NCBI RefSeq assembly: GCF_028009165.1
Contig: NC_079241.1
Span: 6,324,001-6,388,000, forward strand
Direction of reading: 5' to 3'
DNA: 64,000 nt
Source of the DNA: Akanthomyces muscarius
Taxonomy: Eukaryota > Ascomycota > Sordariomycetes > Hypocreales > Cordycipitaceae
Positions 44,981 through 55,408 of the stretch are shown here, one piece after another (the first letter of the stretch is position 1; each line of letters opens with the position of its first letter). Below the pieces are notes generated by a model. That model had not been told where the DNA came from. It ran no database searches and saw nothing but the letters and a program-made list of their open reading frames with translations. The position numbers were made by a program, and so were the translations under genes.

Positions 44981-45551
44981 ACGCCTACCAGTAGCAGATC
45001 CCCTGGAGACCGCCCGTGCCCGCTAGAAAACGGCTGCAAGACGCTGCTCACAGGCCGTTCGGTGGGCTTTGGCGCTTTTTTTCGGGGCCGAGGCTCGCTG
45101 CTGTCACGGACCTACCACTGTGCTGGTGCTCCAGGCTGTGGCTGTGGCTGGCTTCCCGCCGAACCCCTCAGCTTTCAAAGTCCCCCCGGTTCCGCCTCAC
45201 CTCATATGCCATATGCCATTGCTCATTGTCCGATTCTTTCTGGGGTATTTGTATCCGCAGACTTATCGTGGCCATCTGTTGTCCTCTTGTCCTGTTGCCC
45301 TCTCCCCTCCTCCCATTCGAAATTTAAGCTTTTCTGTTTCACCGTTGCCATGTGCTAGGCCGCCTCCCTTGCCCTCTTGCTTTCGCCCTCTGTTTCTTCC
45401 TAGGCTGCTCAGATTGGCCGACCAGCCGACCCACTAGCCACCACGCATCATCGTCACCCAAGCAGCCAGCCCGCCGTCTTCTCCTGACCCTAGCCGGAGC
45501 ACAGCTTGTGTCGCGCTTTCCACTCCATTGCGTCGGAGCCTCTGCGCAAAC

Positions 45552-48500
45552 ATGACGGTATGTCCATCTTGCCATTTCGCATCTTCCCATCTTCGCAATA
45601 TGCCTTGCCACCATGCTCAACCAACTGACAGCGGCCCCCGCCTCCCTACAGACAAAAGCCGCCAACTACATCGAGCAGCTCGACAATGCCCGCTGCCGAG
45701 GCGACTGGCCTGCCGTCCCCGAGCTCGTCCGCAAAGTGCGCAAGCATGCTCCCCAGCGAGAATGTATGCTTCCTCATGCCCTTCAATTGGCTCCGCCGAC
45801 TCTTGCTAATCTCCTCTTCCCCCAGGCCTCACCCTGACCGCCGAGACCGAATGTGCCATCTCCAGCGCCACTACCGGCGCCGAGCGTCCCTCGATCGCCG
45901 CCATTGTCGAGAAGCTCAACGTCGATGCCACGATACCCAAGCTGCACGCCGCGATTGAGGGCGAAAAGGTCAACAGGCAGGATGCCTTCCAGGCTCGCGT
46001 CTGTGTCGGCTGGATGTACTGGGTCGTCACCGAGTACACCCTCGCTCTCGACCATCTTCCCAGTGGCCTCGCCGAAGCTGGCCAGGACGGCCGCGACTCC
46101 CTGACCGAGTGGACCAGCGTCTGTGCCATGAAGTCTGCCTACCTCAGAGCCAATTGCCTCATGCGCGACAGCCAACAACGCCAGTCAGCTCTTGCCGCCT
46201 TCCAGTCCGGCCTGCCCTCGCTCAACCGCGTCTGGGGTGGCCAGCCTGTTCACTCCCAGCTGAAATACTGGTCGGAGCTCTACCTCACTGAATACTGCGT
46301 CTTGACTAGTGAATCGATTCGTCAAGGGGACGCCACATTCGACCAGCAGAATTCCATTTCCTGCTTCCGCGCCTGGGCTCGATACTGGGAGGCCATGGCC
46401 GCACCAGTCACAGGTGGCTTTGGCTTCAAGGGCTCCGCCACATCCGTCCCTCGACGAGCCATATGGAGCGAATACTATCAGGGACTCTCCAAGCATCTTC
46501 TAAACGACGACGCATTCCCTCCTGCCAATTTTGGCAATGTCTCTGCCGACACGCCTGCTCGAACCCAATTGCGAATGGAGCTCAAGCGCGTCGAGGCTTC
46601 CTACGAAAGGCTGCTCCTATCCGAGACAACGTTTCCTCGAGCTGACGAACATCGCACCGAGGTGGAAATGTTTATCAAGCAGGTCATGGACAATTGGACC
46701 ATTCTCTGTGGTCGTGGCTGGAGCGAAAAGGATCTTGGCCAGGCTGGCCGCGCCGGCATCAGCCGCGGCGTCCTCGACACCTTGTACAGTGCTGCAACCA
46801 AAACCTACCACTCCACACTCATTCTCCGATCACTATTCACTGTTCACGTCTCCGTTGCCGAGTTTGATCTCGCATTCAAGGCTCTAGACTCCTACCTCGA
46901 AATCGTCAGCAAGGGCAAAGCCCGAATTGCCAAGACCGGCATTCCGGAGCCTAACTTGGACAGCGATGCTACGGTTTTGGAAACAATGTCCCAAGCCATC
47001 ATGACGCTTTGTCTCTACGGCCACCACAAGTCTGCAGAGAAGGCGCGCCGCCTCGGCGCTGAGCTTGAAGATTGGCTTGCCAGGCTACCTCAGAACCAGC
47101 CTACTGGCGAATCCAGTAGCTATGTTCCACCCCGCGTCATCGCTCTCGCTTGGCAGGCTATCGGCTTGTCCCATGCCCATTGGTCTCGCTCAACCTACGA
47201 AGCAGCGTCCCGGACCGAGATTCAGTCCAAAGCTATTCGATGCCTGCGCAAGTCGCTGTCCTCCGAATATGGTCGCTCAAAAGATACCCGCAGCATTTTT
47301 GCCCTAGGTGTGCTCCTTGCGGAACGAAAGGAGCTCTCCACTGCCGTCGAAATTATCCGATCCACGCTCATGTCTGCCAAACGTGATGAAAGCGGCATCA
47401 ACGATGAGCTCTACAGTGGCCCTTATTGGCAAGAGAGATCGCTTATTCCCATGTGGCATCTTTTGGCCCTATTGCTCAGCGCGCGCCAGGACTACGTCAT
47501 GGCCAGTAGAGCTTGCGATGGCGCTGTTGAACAATTCAAGGATCCTTCTCTCCTCTTTGGAAAGACGGAAGGCTTCAAGAGCGAGCATCTCAACGACTCA
47601 GAAGTCAAAAGTGTCTCAACAACAGAGGTACAAGGAGGATTGGTAGATGAGATGGACGACTTGGAGAAGGAAGCGTTGCTCGAAGTGAAGATGACGCAAT
47701 TGTCTCTCGTTGAGCTCCAGGATGGACCTAATGCAGCGGTCAATGCGAGCTATGAGCTTCTGACTCTATTCACTCGTCTATTCGGCAACGTTTCAAACCC
47801 GCCAGCTGCGCAATCGCGGTCCGATGCGAGTTCCAAGATTGGGTCGGGCCGCAACAGTTTGCGTGGCAGCATCTTTAGTTCCAAGGAGAAATCGGGAGCG
47901 TTGTCAAGGCAGTCGGATGAGGCTCCGGGCGACAGAGGAACTGCACTCCCTATTCGGCCGCCTACCTCTCAGACGGTGGCACCCTCCATCCAAGTGACAG
48001 ACGAGACACCGCGACCACCAACCTCCCGTCGCACTAGCACTGGCCCAGGAGATCCTCCCCGCCGCAACAGTCTCAAGAAGAGAAATCGCAGCCAGACCAG
48101 AGGGCAAACACCCACGAACGGCACTCTGTCTCACCAAAGCAGCCATGTCGACGCTGAACCCTTCTTCATGCCCACCTCCGACGGCAGTCAGCCCGACGTG
48201 CCAAGAGGCCCACCTGTCGCCCTGGCCTCTTCGCTTCTCACTCGCGAGAAGACGGTTTCCTCAATCACCTCTCGTGGCTCGATCATGTCGAAAGGCACAG
48301 AGTTTTCAGATCTTTCATTGGAAATGACACATGTGCCATCACATCTGTTGCCGTTGGTGCAGTTTTCCAAGGACAAGGAGCGGGGCAGACGCACAGCTAT
48401 CCTGGTCAAGGTCTGGACAATGATTGCGGGCTTTTACCGCCGGGCAAGCATGCTGGACGAGTGCAAAGCGGCCATTGCAGAGGCACAGAAACTTGTGCAG

Positions 48501-49318
48501 GGTTTAGAAACTGAGGCGACGCGCGATCCCTCGGTCACTGGAGCCGCAAAGTCCACTGTCTGGGCGGAAAAGAAGAGTATTGAAGCTCTTTGGGGCGATA
48601 TTTTCTCAGAGGTATGTTGAAAGAGGATTTTTTTCATTCTTTTTTTTTTGCGTCGCAATCGCAATCCACTGACAATTCATAGCTTGGCTCTCTCTCGCTC
48701 GCCAGAGGCAGACCCTTCGAGGCAAGAGCCGAATTTGAGAACGCTCTCACACATTGCCCCGACCACCCCGCTGCAACAATTGGCCTGTCGAATATTCTTC
48801 TCGACATCTACAGCGAGACGCTGCTGCCCGAACCCGCCATTCCAGCACTGGCCAACAGTGAAATTGCGTCCGACCCAGCCAGCGTTGCTCTCTACGAGCA
48901 CAGTCGCAAGACTGCCGCCGCAGGTGCGAGCACGCTGCCCTTCTTGGCGCTCGGTTTAGGGCCGTCAGCAGCCATCGACGACGACGAACCGGCTCTAGCG
49001 CCGGGTGTCCAGTCGACCGCCGTCTTCAACCGCGCCCAAGACAGCAGCGACAACCTTCCCGCACCGTACAAGACGACAAGCCTGCCGCTTTCCGACCGTC
49101 TGGCGGCTCGCGATCGCGCTTACACGCTCCTCTCTGGGCTGACGAGACTGGGCACGGCGTGGGACTCGTCGGAGGCGTGGTTCGCCCTGGCGCGCGCCTA
49201 CGAGGAGAGCGGACAGCCCGACAAGGCCAAAGAGGTTCTCTGGTGGTGCGTGGAACTGGAAGAATCGAGCGGCGTGCGTAGTTGGCGCAACATTGCTGCT
49301 GGCGGCTACATAGTCTAA
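45552..49318 (+). CDS. YPP1: Ypp1/TTC7-type scaffold of the plasma-membrane PI4-kinase complex
   Basis: Orthologue of yeast Ypp1 and animal TTC7 (annotated as filamentation protein in many moulds), which with Efr3 anchors the Stt4/PI4KIII-alpha kinase at the plasma membrane for PI4P synthesis. Four exons: 45552-45557 (6 nt), 45652-45763, 45826-48611 and 48683-49318, all GT-AG, giving 1179 aa from MTTKAANYIEQLDNARC. Alternatively translation could begin at 45613 in the stop-free sequence before exon 2 (MLNQLTAAPASLQ...), avoiding the 6-nt exon. The body is a TPR-like helical solenoid (about 10-600 and 920-1179, with helices such as SEAWFALARAYEESGQPDKAKEVLWWCVELEE at the end). It is interrupted by a Ser/Arg/Pro-rich disordered insert (about 640-860) that carries many potential phosphosites. 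Divergent from RIX1. Confidence 0.92.
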
Positions 49319-50192
49319 GTCGGTATTTCTGTTGTCTGTGTCGTCGCTCGCTTGGTACTTTTTTACCCTGCTGTCACGCCCATCTACGTTATTTCTCTGG
49401 TCTTTGTTTAGCACCGAAATGGCGGGCCTTGTAGCAACAAGCTCTGGCTGCTGATCCTGTACATTCCCCCCCTCCCTTCTCCTTGGCGGAGAGAAGCCCT
49501 GCCTCGTTTCCTTGGTCACGATAGCATCAAAAGTAGTAGCAGTCAACTGGCCTCTTCTCACTTATTCACTTGATTCGGTCACAAAGCAAGGGCGAGCAAC
49601 AGAAAAGTAGAGCAACTGGAACTTTTTATTATTATTTCTATTATTTATATTCAATACAGCTCTATCTCTAATAGCATTACTACAAGAAAGCATCACTTTT
49701 TGACACGTGTGTCTCCATGCGGCCACGTACAGTATGAAACTACGAAACTACGAGGTCATATCACCAGAGACAAGAAAAGGCTTTGTTTTAATATTTTTTT
49801 TTTTTATTAAAAACTGCCGACAAGATAAAAAGAAGACGCTGCAATAGTCAAATTGACAATTGCACAAGTGTAATAATAATACAAGGGTATCGTTCGAAAA
49901 ACTGCCAACAAGATGAAAAAGAAGACGCTGCAATTGTCAAATGACAATTGAACAAGTGTGATAATGATACAAGGGTATTGTTCGAAAACTGCCAACAAGG
50001 CAAAAAGAAGACGCTGCAATTGTCAAATGACAATTGAACAAGTGTAATAATGATGCAAGGGTATTGTTTGAAACCGAAAAGGTTTGCGCTGAAAAGTCTG
50101 AAGACAAACATAAGAAGAAGAAGAAAAAAGAAAAAGAAAGAGAAGACAAGAAAAAGACGGGAAAAAAGACCAGTTGAAGCAAGAAGATGCAA
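49319..50192. other. Convergent 3' region with minisatellite
   Basis: 874 bp between the ends of YPP1 and the polyglutamine gene. The left half is 3' UTR and A/T-rich; the right half contains the three-unit minisatellite listed separately. Confidence 0.7.
49809..50073. repeat. Three-copy 85-88 bp minisatellite with internal hairpins
   Basis: Three head-to-tail units with spacings of 88, 87 and 85 bp, each running from AACTGCC..ACAAG through AAGAAGACGCTGCAA to ACAAGTGT and CAAGGGTAT. Units 2 and 3 each hold a perfect inverted repeat CAATTGTCA-AA-TGACAATTG (arms at 49931-49939/49942-49950 and 50017-50025/50028-50036). Unit 1 has a degraded form. Confidence 0.92.
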
Positions 50193-51641
50193 TCAATCTT
50201 GGTCAGCATCATTTTCTAGGCTCTTGAGGTACCCGCCCAAGTCATTGATGACTCTGTCCTCAATCGATGGCCCTGCCACCGGGCCATCCTCCGCCGGGTC
50301 AGGCATCGGCAAATCAAGGTCATCGGTGAACATCGGCCCGCCAAGGGGGGAGTCACGCTCCGCTGGTTGGTGAGGGGGGAGAAGAGTCCGCTCAGGAAGG
50401 ACAAAAAGTGGCTGGGTGTATGAGGCTGGTTCCGGAGCAGGCATGAACAACGAATCATCCTCGTACAGGTAGTTACTGTAAGGATCCTCGGTGACGGAGC
50501 CATGCTCGGCCAGAGCCTCGGGAGGAGGAAAGGAGGGCTCTGGGCCGGCGGCGACGGAAGCAACGGCTTCGGCGGCCGCCTCGGCGGCGGCGGCTACGGC
50601 TTCTTCAGGCTCCGAGAAGGCGTAGCCGGGCACTTCGAGAAATTGATCAAAGTCAAAGTCGAGGTCAAAAGAAAAGTCAAAAGAGAAGTCCCCGTCCTCG
50701 ACGACGTCGGGGACTTCAGAGACAGGGCCAGGCTGCTGCTGCTCTTGTTCCTCTGGGGAGGCCGAGTGCGGGCTAAGCTCACGGCCGGAGGAAGGAGGGG
50801 TGAGGTAAAACTGCTCAGCAGGAGCAGGAGCAGGAACAGGAGTAGGGAAAGCAGGCTCAACGGGAGCAGGACCAGCGGCAGGCTCAGCTGGAGCAGGCGC
50901 AGGCTCACCGCCAGCGGTGGCAGTGCGCCTGGCCGCCCGCCGACTTTTGCGGGCGGCGTCCTCGTCTTTCAGACGCTGCATTTCCCTAGCTTCATTGGCC
51001 TTCTTCCTCTCTTTCTGGAGTGCGGTGATTCGGTTGGCGAGTTGCACCAGAACATCTCTTCTGTTCGGGTGCGTGGGCGGGAGGCTTATGCCTTCGACCC
51101 GGAGACGTGTAATCTCTGCATCGTACTGGGCGTTGGTGCGGAAGGGCTGCTTGCTGCCGCTGCCACGGCTCCGGCTGCGGCTTCCGTGCGCTTGAGCAGC
51201 AGGGGCGGCGGTGGGCGCGGGCGCGGGCGCGGGCACGGGCACTGACGAGGGCGGAGGGCCCTGTGGCACAAAGCCATCTGGGGAGAAACCATTGGGAGGC
51301 AGCTGGGGCAGCGGTGGCTGATATTGCTGCTGCTGCTGCTGCTGCTGATAATGCTGCTGCTGCTGCTGATAATGCTGCTGCTGCTGCTGCTGATAATGCT
51401 GCTGCTGCTGCTGATAATGCAGCTGGGGTTGCTCCTGATGCTGTGGGAGTTGCGGCGGCTGCTGCTGCTGCTGGAATTGTGGCTCCTTTTGCAGCTGCTG
51501 CATCAGCAGCTGCAGCTGATGCTGCTGCAGGGGGAGCTGGAGCAATGCCTGGTAAGGCGACGTCGTCGGCATGTCCATCAGCCCTATCGGCTGGCCACTT
51601 GCGGCACGAGCCATAAGCGTGTAGAAAGTGGCATCATCCAT
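50193..51641 (-). CDS. Polyglutamine-rich protein of unknown function
   Basis: Single-exon 482-aa low-complexity protein. Residues 31-109 are dominated by glutamine: Q runs of 5-8 punctuated by HY in a repeating HYQQQQQ pattern, encoded mainly by CAG (CTG on the plus strand, 51320-51425). A Pro/Ala/Val stretch follows, then the only region likely to fold, 160-245 (PFRTNAQYDAEITRLRVEGISLPPTHPNRRDVLVQLANRITALQKERKKANEAREMQRLKDEDAARKSRRAARR), basic and helical with a possible coiled coil. The C-terminal half is acidic with SFDFSFDLDFDFDQF and Ala/Glu/Pro repeats. Its charge layout resembles transcriptional regulators (basic helix plus acidic activation region), but no bZIP signature (N-x7-R) is present, so no function is assigned. 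The Q tract could be length-polymorphic. Confidence 0.75.
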   Translation of the reverse strand: MDDATFYTLMARAASGQPIGLMDMPTTSPYQALLQLPLQQHQLQLLMQQLQKEPQFQQQQQPPQLPQHQEQPQLHYQQQQQHYQQQQQQHYQQQQQHYQQQQQQQQYQPPLPQLPPNGFSPDGFVPQGPPPSSVPVPAPAPAPTAAPAAQAHGSRSRSRGSGSKQPFRTNAQYDAEITRLRVEGISLPPTHPNRRDVLVQLANRITALQKERKKANEAREMQRLKDEDAARKSRRAARRTATAGGEPAPAPAEPAAGPAPVEPAFPTPVPAPAPAEQFYLTPPSSGRELSPHSASPEEQEQQQPGPVSEVPDVVEDGDFSFDFSFDLDFDFDQFLEVPGYAFSEPEEAVAAAAEAAAEAVASVAAGPEPSFPPPEALAEHGSVTEDPYSNYLYEDDSLFMPAPEPASYTQPLFVLPERTLLPPHQPAERDSPLGGPMFTDDLDLPMPDPAEDGPVAGPSIEDRVINDLGGYLKSLENDADQD

Positions 51642-54600
51642 TGTGACTAGATCTATATTAGCACTTTCTGTAGTAGCTGGCTCGTCTTCGGGTACTTACT
51701 AATAGGATATCTGGATGAGATAAGAGAAGACTTTTTTTGGGTTGGTTTGATCTTTCTGTTTTGCTTGTGGATTTTGCGATGCCTGTCGTCTCTTCTTGAT
51801 GTCTTTCGTCGTTGCCAGTTTTTTTAAGTGGTTTGGATTTTCTTCCACCTGTACTAAGGAGTGTAGCGAGTGTTGATGATGAGGTGCTTGTAAGCGCACG
51901 GTTGGTTTTTTCAAGAGTGACGAGGTTTGTGAGTGACTGATTTTTGATCCTGACACTTTTGTGTTTTTGCAGATCTTGACGCTTTGAGAATGCGTCTTTT
52001 GGCACAACTTGATGAAGGAGATTTTTTTGCACGAGTATTTGGGGATATACCCGGCGAGTATCTCAACACGAAAAACTGCGTACACTTGTACAGGGTGGGA
52101 ATGGGCTTGCGAGTTGTTTTTTGGGAGGGTTGGTGACGAAGGCGGTAAGAACGAGGCGGCAGGTACCTGGGGGGATTCAGATTCTGCAGAGCAAGTGATG
52201 AAGCTTGATGCTAGATGACTGCGAAAGCAGAGAGGGTATTGCAAGAGCAATGAGAGAGAAGAAGTAGAAAGCTTGGTGCAGAGTCTGAAAGACGGAAAGA
52301 TCGAGGGCAAGAGACTTGGAGAGCAAGAAGAACTTGATGCAAGCCTAAGCAGAGAAGATTTGATATGGGAGGGGGGAGAGGGAAAAAAGGGAAAAAGGGT
52401 CGGGGGGAGCTGGCCCTTTTATGATAGTAGTACATTGTGACTTCTTCTCTCAATATCTGCATCCAAAGTCAAATATCTCAGCCTCATTCTAACTTTTCAA
52501 ATGGACGAGTTCTAGAAGAGGGAGGTGGCGAAGAGCACTGCAGCGGGCGACATGTCCCAAGAGGCTTTCCGCCGGTACTCTGGTGGCCACCAGGACCTCG
52601 GCTGTCCGAATTGGAATTGTAATTGCCAATTGACCAAAATAGTAAGAAATATGGGGGGAAAAGGTACATGTAGATAAAAACACGGCCGAGTTACAGCCAA
52701 GACCTCGTCCACGTTGGTTGAACCAACAGCAGCAGCCCGTGTTGGTTCCGCAGGCTTGCCCCAAATAATCCATCATCTTCTATACCAAACGAATAAATCC
52801 CTCAAGGCTTACACATTGTTAAAAATTGAATCGTGGCTTAGTCTTCTGTGACTCAAATACATGCTTCAGCCTGTGGCCTCTTGTGATGAGGCGTAGATGA
52901 GGGCCTCTTCGTGGCTTGAGGTAGCCATTTGGAGGTCGAAGATGGCCTCGAATCGGGCATCCATGGTTCTCTAGCCCATGCTTGTACCGCAGCACCCTGA
53001 TATAGCCGCAGAGTACACCAGACTGCCGTCCGCAGCAGGCCAGCTGGCCTTTCAAACCGGACGCCCAAAGTCAATATAGAATGAAATGGCTGATTGCAGG
53101 GAAGAAAAGTCTGATTGGAATCCAAAAAAAAAAAAAAAAAAAAAAAAATGCTGGGCTCGGGCAAGATGCTGGGCTCGGGCCTGAATGTCTTCTCCAATGG
53201 TCTACAAATGGCAGGCACTCATGTCGCGGGATTGCAAAAGGTCACGGTATATGGCAGGTCCATCCCTGCAGACGCCGGCCAAGAATGGTCAGAATTACAA
53301 GCATGCTGGCTCTCAGTTGTGTTGTTACAGCGGAAATAAGTCCGTCACTAGAATTGTTATGTGGGAAATTTCACTGTTCTTTATCCTTTTGCCCTTCCAT
53401 GTTCTGTGTGCAGTATTTCTGTCAAAGCACATAGAGGACTGTCGTTGGTGCATTACGTTGCGCTACCTAGTTGTACCTGACCAACGGCTTCTAACGCCCA
53501 GCGGCTCAGATATATTGTCCAATCAAGTTCCTAGCCATTGCCAGCGCAATCAAATGAGAATCAGCATTCAACCGGCCATTGAAATGGGGGGGAAAGCATT
53601 GCTTCCAGCTTTTCTCGATTGCTGCTCTGAATGGGTTGTGACAAGAATTTACGAAACGTGGCATCTACTATGCATTTTTCTCGTGGCTTAGGTGCTGCTT
53701 CACATGCAGACGCCACCATTCCATTCTGCCTTTCCTGCCTTTTTGGAAATATCTCACAAGGCAACCGTGGCCTTCATTTGCGCTTCTTCAGAACTAATTT
53801 TGTTTGCAATTAAGTCTATGCAAACCGAGGTCAGGGACCAAGCAGCACTTTGCCTCCAACTTCGGAACGGAAATGCCAGTACATATCGGTGTCGTGTGCA
53901 GAGACATGCTTCAAGCCCGAACTTTACAATTGTCGTGCGCAGAGGGTTTTCAAAAAGTTCTAGCGCCTTCTTCTGCAATTCGTCATGACGGCTGCCTGGC
54001 AGGACATGCTCACGAGTTTTCAGATACGTAGACTGCAATCTGTTCCCAGGAGGCGAATGCAGTCTCGCAGAGAGCTGAAGCGGCGCATGCTGGCCAGGAA
54101 TCGAACCAATTCGATAACAACTACGATTGATTGCAATCAATTCCATCTGCCAAATCTTCTTGGAAAAAAATTTCAAGTTCTGCCTGCCATGTGGGTGACG
54201 AAAAAGGCATTTCGTGATTGACGGAGTGATATCGAAATAAAGCAAAGAAGCGTCAAGGTACAGCACGCAGCACCATTCATTGATGAGAGAGACGTGCTTA
54301 ATTGATGTGCAAGGTAGTGAGTAGGAGTCCATAAGTGCAATTGATGCATACGTGGTCAATTCCCAACGGGCAGACAATGCATGGCTACTGCTGGGGAAGG
54401 TGCATGTGACACGCTCGACTTCTCGTCCCAGCGCCCGCACAATGCCTGCGACTGACTTTTTAAACCTCACTACAATGCGCACTCTTTTCTATGCTTCCAC
54501 TTGCTTCGGTCTTTACACCACATGGCGATGATTGTTCCCAACCTCCTCGCACCAGTCCGGAGCCTCCTCCTCCGCTCGTGTCGCCGAGCCCCTCTCCGAG

Positions 54601-55408
54601 GACCGTGACGGCGGCCTCGGGCTTCGTGGAATTGAACCCAATTCCTCCTCCAGTCGGCTCCGTCCATCTCCCGAGTGCGAACATCAGCGCGGCATTCTAC
54701 AGGCATAGTGTCAGTGCAGCAGCCGCACTTCCATGCAATTCTCCCAGGATCTCATCCAGCCCCAAGGGCCCAACCAGCAGCCCCATTGAGTAGCCAATGC
54801 TGAGACATGACACATCCTTGCCCTCTCGCCCGTGATCTCGCCTCCTGATTCCAGAGGATCCTTCGATAAGGGCTCTCTAGACACGAAACAAATTCTTCAA
54901 CCCGGTATCGCCTGTCCCCTAATCCATCCTGCAGTGGAGAAGGCCACGTAGAGAAGTCACGAGAAACAACATTTGTCGCTATCTGTGACTGTGAATAAAA
55001 GAAGACAAGGAAAGCACAGGAAAGTTTGCATGCAAAAAAAAGGTAACAATTTCTTCACTTATGACTAAGTAGCTAATCATCTCTCGTTCTATTCAAGGCA
55101 GCCATGGCCATCTCCAGCGTACCCATCAATCTGGCACAGCTGGGAGCGAGATCCATATACTTGAAAAGGTTTTCTTTGAGGGTATTGTTTTATTCTTAAA
55201 ATTGGTCTATGTTCATTTTTAGTCCTTTCCGCAACTCCAATGATTAAATCTCGTCAACGATAAACATGTTTTCCATTCCCAGTAAATATCCATTGCCATC
55301 ATGCAATTCGCCACCATGCCAAAGTATGCTTTTCCTCGCGAAAACTTGATCCTCAACAGGTGTCATCTAGTGTTCGTGGCGAAAAATCTGCACTCCTGGA
55401 TGGTGCCA
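51642..55408. other. Gene-poor intergenic region, 3.8 kb
   Basis: The left kilobase is the promoter/leader of the polyglutamine gene. It holds a 25-nt A run at 53124-53148 and a 16-bp palindrome at 54126-54141. The longest frames (168 aa at 53185-53691 plus; 242 aa at 53754-54482 minus) show no motif and are not called. Confidence 0.5.
53124..53180 (+). repeat. A25 tract followed by a duplicated 15-mer
   Basis: A run of 25 A residues is followed immediately by two copies of ATGCTGGGCTCGGGC (53148-53162 and 53166-53180). No retroelement coding sequence precedes it, so an origin as a retroposon tail is unproven. Confidence 0.8.

Larger units (their letters stand above)
44211..45551. other. Divergent promoter region (RIX1 / YPP1)
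   Basis: 1.34 kb. It contains a T-run at 44511-44523, a PAC-like motif near RIX1 and an 18-bp perfect palindrome (both listed separately). The YPP1 side has a C/T-rich leader. Confidence 0.6.

Noticed and set aside
51642..52310. 203-aa and 124-aa minus-strand frames upstream of the polyglutamine gene
   Set aside because: They overlap each other in different frames and are Ser/Lys/Thr-rich in a biased leader-like region; most likely 5' UTR/promoter.
54066..54150. Possible tRNA on the minus strand (B-box-like GGTTCGATTCC)
   Set aside because: The T stem does not pair beyond two base pairs, and no matching acceptor or anticodon stem could be built, even allowing an intron.
53754..54482. 242-aa minus-strand open frame
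   Set aside because: No recognisable domain or start context, and low-bias codon composition. Retained only as a remark in the findings.
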